Source: Xylogone sp. PMI_703
Taxonomy: Eukaryota; Ascomycota; Leotiomycetes
NCBI GenBank assembly: GCA_021399445.1
Contig: JAJTUQ010000003.1
Location: 5,022,001-5,086,000 of the forward strand
Direction of reading: 5' to 3'
Length of the DNA stretch: 64,000 bases
Position 1 is the stretch's first letter. The number at the start of each line of letters is the position of its first letter. This document shows, one piece after another, positions 57,140 through 64,000 of the stretch. The translations under genes and the position numbers were made by a program. The notes under the pieces were generated by a model. The model was not told the DNA's origin, made no database searches, and saw nothing but the letters and a program-made list of their open reading frames with translations.

Positions 57140-58195
57140 TCCAAGACAAGAATACTTAGCAGCATAAGGGTCTTAGTTGATGTGCTCTGGGCCTGCATCT
57201 CAATGTTATTGCTGCTGTATCGATACTAGCAACATGTTGAGATGCCTTCCAAAGATCCTTCTCTCAGAATAGGTGTGATATACTACAGGGGGAAAGCTTA
57301 GAGACGGGATTGAATCAATTTTCCTGCTATACAATTGTAGCCGTAGAACCCCTGCTAGCTAGCTTTGCGGAAGCTAGGCCGTCCCTACCTGTCGTCGAAA
57401 CGTCTGCCCTTTATTGCCGTTATAGCTTGAACGCTCGCTATTGCCACCTTCTCGCTCACTGGGATTACATATGCTTGATGACGCGATTGGGCTATACCCG
57501 ACATATCATATAGCCAGAGTTGTAAAGGGAATACTTAAATCCACTTGGGCGCATTCTTGTTTTTGCTTGACACAGACCCTACGGCTGACACGGGAATATA
57601 TTCTAACACAGTGCACCCCGTGACTTGCAGATCATCCAGCCACCTCGACATTACTCCAACCTGAAACATATTCCAGCTCTTCTAGCCGTCGACGGCTTAG
57701 ATGCTCCATCCTATTCTCTCTCTACACTGAAATCCCTTTGGCAACCCACGTTTACGTTTATTATGTATCCTTTCTACTACCGAGCTTGACAAGGACTTTG
57801 AGAACAAGATCAAGCCATCCAGATTCTGCACATCGGCCCCTTGTGGAGGCTTACCTTAGTTGCACCTCATCATAATACCAAGTCTCCTGGGACTTGATGG
57901 TGGTCCTTAGCCCAAAGTGAGTGGAAAATTGACGCATAGATTGATAATCAGGCGCATCTTTGGAATGACTGAGATTGCAAGGGCGGCTCCTGAAGTCGTA
58001 ACAACAGGGCACCTAATTATTATTAGTGATCGAACATCTCAGTTGTTCAAGCCGTCAGAACCGGAATAGGTTTAGCCTCACACTAGCTTACGCACAACTG
58101 CAAGATCATCTGATAAGATAATTTCTCCATCATTCATGTGAATTCTGGTACTTCAGCAGTGTGCTACAGGGCTGTAATGCTCGCTATCAGCTAAA
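57140..58195. other. 1.06-kb intergenic region, nothing recognised
   Basis: No ORF with support. It should contain the ferric-reductase promoter; a GATA-rich cluster was sought, but only scattered GATAA-like words (for example near 58115-58121) were seen. Confidence 0.35.
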
Positions 58196-60775
58196 ATGTG
58201 CGCTAGATTTCGTATCTTAACACTGATAGCTACAATTTCAATATGGACTCCCCTTGCTGTGATGGCCTATGACCTGCACGGCGCACCCTGCTTCGAGGCA
58301 TGCCAAATGACCCTCCGGCAAGTGCGGTTCAGCGATATCGATGCTGGTGCCAATCGTCGAATCCAGGCATGCGAGAGCCGCTTTGCATTAACTTCGCTAT
58401 ACGTGTGTGCATCCGTCTTCTGCACGATAGAAGAGCGGACCGCTGGCTTGGATGCTCACAACTCGACGTGCCTGGATACCGTGGGATCGTCACTCCCGTC
58501 TTTTGATAAAATCGTTGCCAACTATACCAAGAAAGATATATCTAGAATACCGAGGCTCTCATCAGATGACTATAGAGTCCCGAGAAATTTTGGAGAGCCT
58601 GTAATCCCTTCACAAAAGTTCTTCATTTTGGCTTATGGCACGCTGGTAAGGATGCTCTCTTGAGTACTGGTTCCGTTGGCTGAGTAGGTTAGGCATCCTG
58701 GTCATACGTATATTCGCGCCATATAGCCTATGGGTTTGTCTAGCATTTTCCTTTGCGAGCATTATAGTTGCTGACTACTGTATAGAGCAGCAATGTTCGT
58801 CTTCTGGACCACGGTCGTCGTTATTGGGTTATTTAGTCGTATAATTGTAGCACTTGGTTACAGAAGCACAGCTCAGCAGCAAGAATGGCAATCAGTTCCC
58901 CTTAGTGAGCCAGAGAATCTTGACTTTACCGCGGGCAACAAAAATGCGCGTTCTAGGCGTTCATATGCCTTGTTGAAGCGTTTTGTGACAATACCTGCAA
59001 CATTTGGATATCGAAATGCACAGCCCTTCGGATGGTACACGGTCCCACCTAGAATCCAGAGCCTCACTATCTTGTCTTTCATTATAGTTAATATTGTTTT
59101 CTGTATTCATGGCTATCATGTGTTTCCTGGCAATCTCTAGTACGTCCTGGAGCAATCATCCCAACCCTAAACTAACTGAAAATCTAGCTTCCCAAAGGTG
59201 TTCACACAAGCGTGGAGATATCTTTCAGACCGTACTGGGATTATATCATTTGCCAACTTTCCACTTATCTGGCTCTTTGGTATGCGAAATAACCTCCTGA
59301 TGTGGCTCACCGGATGGGATTTTGGGACGTATAACAACTTTCACCGCTGGGTTGCACGAGTCTCCACTTTTCAAGCTGTCGTCCACTCGGTGGGATATAC
59401 TATTTTAGTATTTGACGGTACGTATTTGCAACTAATAGCTCATATGACAGCAGTGGTTGATTTGAAAAACAGATGGTGGCTGGGACCTTTTTGCAGATTA
59501 CTGGGCCCAAATGTGGTGGACAACTGGAGAAATAGTATGTACTTCCTCGGAATATATGACCGTATGGGACTCACAGAGGACTTTGAGTAGGCCACTATAT
59601 TGATGTGCCTCTTACTGGGGTTATCCATATACTTTCTCCGGCGCACTAGATATGAGCTGTTCTTAATTTTACACATCGTATTATCCGTCCTCATCCTCGC
59701 AGGAATGATAGGGTGAGTCCACAATTAAAATGCCCATATTTCATGGTTCTAATGATCTAGCAGACACGTATCTATATTCAAAAAAGGCCAATATAATAAC
59801 ATCGTATGGGTTTGCTGTGTAATATGGGCATTTGACCGCGTCTTGCGTGGCTTGAGGATCCTTGCTTTTAACCCAGTGTTTGGGAATACGATAGCTAATG
59901 CTAGGTACGACCGTGGTGCAGATATCGTGAGACTTTCCATCCCATTTTCTACTTCACTTTACCGTCCAAAGCCTGGCACTTTCTATTATTTATACTGGTT
60001 CAACGAATTCCGGGTCTGGGAAAGCCATCCATTTACGGTGGCTTCGGTGAGAGTTTCCAGTAGTTCCGAGGTGTTGCAAGGTGCGAGCCAGCGACCTGAT
60101 TTTGTAGAAGAATCGACATCATTACTGCCTCCGGAAGAAGTAAACCAGATGGGGAGTTATGAAGGCAGAAAATCTAGCTTGTCAGCCTCTACAATCACAT
60201 TTCTCATCCGGCCTTATGACGGCTTCACTAGACGTCTAAGAGACGCCGCATCTATCGCGATGCCCCATTCGGCTAAGTTTCGAGTATTTGTGGAAGGCCC
60301 CTATGGGCATACCCAACCTTTTCACCGCTTCGAAAACATCCTCTTCATTGTTGGAGGCACGGGTATCGTAGTACCGCTCTCCTACCTAGAGGCTCTGTGT
60401 AAAAGTCTAAGCAGAACCAAATCAATCCGGATCATTTGGGCAGTCAGGGAGGCTGCGTTCGCCGCAACAGTCCTACGTGAAGATTTCCATGGCTTGTTAG
60501 AGAACAGCAATCTGTCCGTCGAAGTCTATCTCACCAAGTCTGATTCTGTGTCACAGCTAGCGAAAGAGATTAAAGAAGTACAATTTTTCCATGGGCGGCC
60601 ACACGTTCATGGGGAGGTGGAAGATGCTGTTCGAGATTTCCAGGATCAAGGCTCCCTCGCCGTCGTGGCCTGTGGCCCAGCGAAGATGGCTGATGATACC
60701 CGGAAAGCTGTCGTGGATATGTTGGGTCGAGGATTACAGCCGATAGAATACTTTGAGGAGAGATTTCATTGGTGA
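58196..60775 (+). CDS. ferric reductase transmembrane component (FRE/NOX family), possibly broken
   Basis: Exon 1 starts at 58196 with a signal peptide and a cysteine-rich extracellular region. Later exons join well: up to 59139, 59188..59417, 59497..59534, 59591..59712, 59764..60775. The core has haem-ligand His-bearing helices (FHRWVARVSTFQAVVHSVGY, LILHIVLSVLILAGMIGHV), the FAD motif HPFTVAS and the NADPH motif VGGTGIVVPLSYL, and ends in FEERFHW. It should reduce Fe(III) or Cu(II) at the plasma membrane for high-affinity uptake. The junction between exon 1 (end about 58645) and the helix at VFWTTVVVIGLF cannot be solved with canonical sites. All GT donors there are phase 0, while acceptors need phase 1 or 2. 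A TGA at 58772-58774 breaks the open frame upstream. An unusual intron or a disabling change is possible. Confidence 0.8.
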
Positions 60776-61401
60776 TAGCTGTGGACCATGATTTTTACTA
60801 GACAAGATGGTGTATTTGCTCAGGTTTCTAGTCCACATGAATATGGAGCCCGTAGAATACGGGGCCAACTTCTCTTTTTTTTTAGATGTAAGGTCCGGGC
60901 CTCAAAGTACATAAGGATAAAGTAAAGATGATATTGTCACAGAGAAGGGTTTTTTTACTTTAGAAAAAGCGTTATATGAAAATCTCAATTTTCTGGATAG
61001 AAGCCAGATACCTCTTCTTATACTCATACCTTAGAAACTTCTTTGGCTTTTAATGGACATAATATTATGAGGAGCAGTTGATCGTGTATAGACGACCCTT
61101 TTCACGCGTTAATTTACAAAAAAAACTCGTAAGGCACAAGATTAAGCCCGTTAGGAAAATGGCTTCGAATTTAAGCTGCTGGTCATAGGTAAAATAAAGC
61201 CTAGTTTCGGAACATCGCAATCATATTGGACCTGCTATTAGACCTGATGGCAACTATGTATGGTTTTATTCAAACCCGCCAGGCTCGCCTCCGTTAAGTT
61301 TAAAATTAATATCTTGACACGTTGCAGGAAGGATTTCAAACTAAGACAATTTTAGTATGCCAATCTTGTCATTTTATGCTAGAAACGTGCCGGTTAAGAG
61401 C
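60776..61401. other. intergenic between convergent genes
   Basis: The 3' flanks of the ferric reductase and the chitinase meet here. A T-run and A/T-rich sequence are present, but no other feature. Confidence 0.45.
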
Positions 61402-64000
61402 TCAGATACCTAAAGGGGCACTCACTTGCTTTTGCCATGGCGTCCAGTTGAAGTCATAATTTGTACCAAACATTCTTCTAACTCCATTGTTAATCTTTTA
61501 TGCTATGTTCGCTTTAGAGACTGAAAATAGACTTACGGGGTGTTAACATATGCAAAGAGATTGGCACCTCCATCGACTCCATAGCAGTAAGAAGGAGTTA
61601 TGTGTGTGCTACTGACGCTAGCATTTGCGTACGCCCTTACAAAGGCATCAATCCCAAGGCCAACCTAGACCGTTGTTAGCCTTCCAGTACATGTGAGGAT
61701 GGAAAGATTGACCGTGGCATCTCCGAGGTAATCGCTTGCAAATATAATTCCTAATTCGAGTCTGGGTATTCTACGTGCGAAATTTAATAATGTTATTAGT
61801 GAAAAGTGGTGACCAGTCTCTTACATGTGAGCGACAATTTGTCCGTTAGCAGTAACGTCCCAAGTGATCGTGGGTGGGTTTGACTGATGATTCTGGGGTT
61901 AGCAGTCCATTTTATACAAAGAAAAAGCTGGTATCTGTTACAAGAGGAGCCCAAGGCGCTGAACTCAGTTCCTCTGGTGCATTATCTTGGGGAGAAGTGC
62001 CCGCCGTAGCAGGGTATGTTTGTTTATAGTCCCATTTCGCAATCTCGAGTTCGGCAACATATCCTCTGTTATAAACGGTTAAATCTATACAGGAACGGTA
62101 AGGTATAGGGGAATTGGAGTTACGCGTGTAATGTGGCTTCCCCTGTGAGTTCTGCAAGAATTCTTAGGTTTGGACCTATGGTTACCTAGAAGACTTGTTA
62201 ACCCATATTCTTTCACTAGCAGGCTTATATACTCACTAATCCCGATACTGTGAACGGAGAAGGAAAGTTTTGTAACCCTGTATATTTCCCTCGTTAATAT
62301 AAGTATTTTGAGTAGAGAAGCTCATAATTACCAAAAAGTTCAATCTGGCCAGTTGTTAATGTGATTCTGGCGAACGCATCAAATACAAATGTTGCCTTCA
62401 CATCTCCAGTAGTTCGGAAATATATGTTTGACTGTTTCCAACTCTCCCAATCTCCCAAAGTTCCCTGATAGCTAGTTAGTGGTCAAGTCGGAAGCAGCAT
62501 CTGTAAATATACTCACGATAATAGCTACGCCCGTTGATACACTCATTTGGTACTGTAGATTTGCGTATGAGTTTAAAGTAGCATGCGTAACACCGCAATC
62601 TAAGTTTTCATCAACAATGTCTAGAGTATATTGTCCCTTTTTGGTGATTAGTATTAATAGTACGCTTGAAGGTTATGAGACTGACTGAAGCACTTTGATG
62701 TGGACCGCCATAGTTTTCATCGACCTCTCTCCATTTCTCAAACCACTCAAGTGGGTTTAGGGAGTACCATCGCTTATGAAGCTCATCCAGTTTATGATCA
62801 GGAGTCTCCCGCCTTTCTTGTCTCCATGTATGTTCTAACCATCGTTTATAATTGCCGCCGTGCTGCTCCTGGACTTCAATATCCCTCTTTCGTCTGGTAT
62901 TTAAATCTCCAGGCGGTACTGTATGAGGTTAAATTATCGTATGGGATACAAAACTGCAGTCACCTACGTATTACTTCATCCCAGTACCCAGGGACATCAC
63001 TGTAGTCTATCCTCACTTTAACTGAGGAATCTCGTTTCTCGAAAGCATTAAAGTTATAGTCAAATGTGAAGTCGTATACTGGCTTATTAGATAGGCCACG
63101 TTTTACCAGTTTTTGAGGCATGCGATGATCTTCAGATGGCTCAAGCGAGATGGCGACGACATATCTTCCAACACTGCAACCACGCGGCAACTCTACAACT
63201 GTATATTTAACCCCCGTCCCAGTAAAGATGACGCCGCAGTTTGAATCGGCACTATCATCTGTACAGACGGCTTTTACAGTTTGTCGGCCGTCATGCTTTT
63301 CTTCTGGACAATCGTAAATTTCCCAGTGAGATCCATCACGCTTGTCGAATGACGTTATTTCGGTGGAAGGACCTGTATGTATTAGATTGAGTATATGCAA
63401 AGATCACCTCTCAATGTACCTGACATAAGTACCATTCCAAAAGCATGCAGTTCGGGGTCCTCAGAGTTACCTCCTTCTCCAAGGTCAGGGTCCACATCCA
63501 GTTTAAGGCTTTGTTTATCTGTGGACGGTACACCACCAGGGAAGAGGTTACTGTCTCGAGTCAGAAGAATCTTATAATGGTTTCACAACTCGGTAATCAG
63601 ACAACAGAATTGTTGGCCGTGAATACTGTGGTTGACTTACTCTACATCAAAAGGCAGTTGGATTTGATTCTTGACCACGTCAGCTACATCAATTCATTAA
63701 AGGTAAATACTTACTACGTCGAGAGCACTTTTCCCGCAGCACAAGGCCATTGGGTCATTGCCGAAGCTGACAGCCCCATTAAAATTATTTGGAGAACTAT
63801 GAGTTGAACAAGATTTTCCACCACCAAGGAGATCTGTGGTTATCGGAACTTGATCTGGCGAGCATGTATTATCAACGCAATCACCGCCGGCGGTAGATTT
63901 GCCTTTCCACACACATGATGAAGCATCGATTTCCGGTCTACAACAAAATGCATTTACCTTGTTTCCGCTACATGGCCCTCTGGGATTTGTTAGTAAAGCT
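61402..64000 (-). CDS. class V chitinase, killer-toxin-like type, C-terminal part (5' beyond window)
   Basis: The gene runs leftward from beyond 64000 to a stop at about 61402-61404, in many short exons. Visible blocks in order are CCRPEIDASSCVWKGKSTAGG, CSPDQVPITTDLLGGG, ALCCGKS, then the SSVKVRIDYSDVPGYWDEVIRR region (62960-63400), the HGGNYKRWLEHTWRQERRET and LDELHKRWYS region, YTLDIVDENLDCGVTHATL, TTGDVKATFVFDAF, and finally GLGIDAFVRAY and TNYDFNWTPWQ. This order is the conserved C-terminal region of fungal subgroup-C (killer-toxin-like) chitinases, which carry LysM and GH18 domains upstream. Those would lie to the right of the window, so catalytic residues cannot be checked. These enzymes act on chitin of competing fungi or the own wall. 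Exons are not all resolved. Confidence 0.8.

Noticed and set aside
58680..58840. Hydrophobic plus-strand frame (WFRWLSRLGILVIRIFAP) as a ferric-reductase exon
   Set aside because: It conflicts in frame with the conserved VFWTTVVVIGLF helix and does not resemble family sequence.

Overview
This is nuclear DNA of a filamentous ascomycete (Pezizomycotina). Genes carry short spliceosomal introns of about 50-80 bp with GTRAGT-like donors. Fungus-specific families are present: the PalH pH sensor, Lys2 of the alpha-aminoadipate pathway, several fungal P450s, and a class V chitinase with the 'killer-toxin-like' C-terminal region. Repeats carry the C:G to T:A decay typical of repeat-induced point mutation (RIP). 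A Leotiomycete-like origin is possible but unproven. Most coordinates below come from reading donor, acceptor and phase by eye; each multi-exon model adds up to a whole number of codons unless stated otherwise.

Region 1 (about 0.4-30.4 kb) is dense, conserved, mostly housekeeping DNA. It holds a short-chain dehydrogenase, PalH, a cytochrome P450, an F-box/ankyrin protein, a beta-carbonic anhydrase, the WD40-RING protein Rtc1/WDR24 of the TORC1-regulating SEA/GATOR2 complex, the wybutosine enzyme TYW1, an unknown tail-anchored-like protein, the N-glycosylation enzyme ALG6, the lysine enzyme Lys2 and a CoA-pathway phosphopantetheine adenylyltransferase. Two pairs are divergent over short promoters: RTC1/TYW1 and LYS2/PPAT. 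The second pair links a phosphopantetheine-dependent enzyme to the CoA pathway that supplies its arm, and its shared promoter holds a perfect Gcn4/CPC1-type site.

Region 2 (about 30.4-64 kb) changes character to sparse, AT-richer accessory DNA. It holds a decayed Zn-cluster-type regulator lacking its DNA-binding half, a pseudokinase-like gene, a small DUF7079-like gene, a second complete P450 with five introns, an OTT_1508-type deaminase-fold protein, an unknown charged coiled-coil protein, a secreted TAP-like S33 peptidase, a 12-cysteine secreted protein built from two six-Cys units, an HNH-nuclease-domain protein, an alpha/beta hydrolase, a ferric reductase and the C-terminal part of a chitinase running off the right edge. 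Between them lie two copies of one repeat at very different stages of RIP decay, a dead pogo/Fot1-like transposon with clear terminal inverted repeats, and a 129-bp MITE-like inverted repeat. The secreted peptidase, cysteine-rich protein, chitinase and ferric reductase suggest a niche-interaction compartment. No tRNA, rRNA or CRISPR was recognised.
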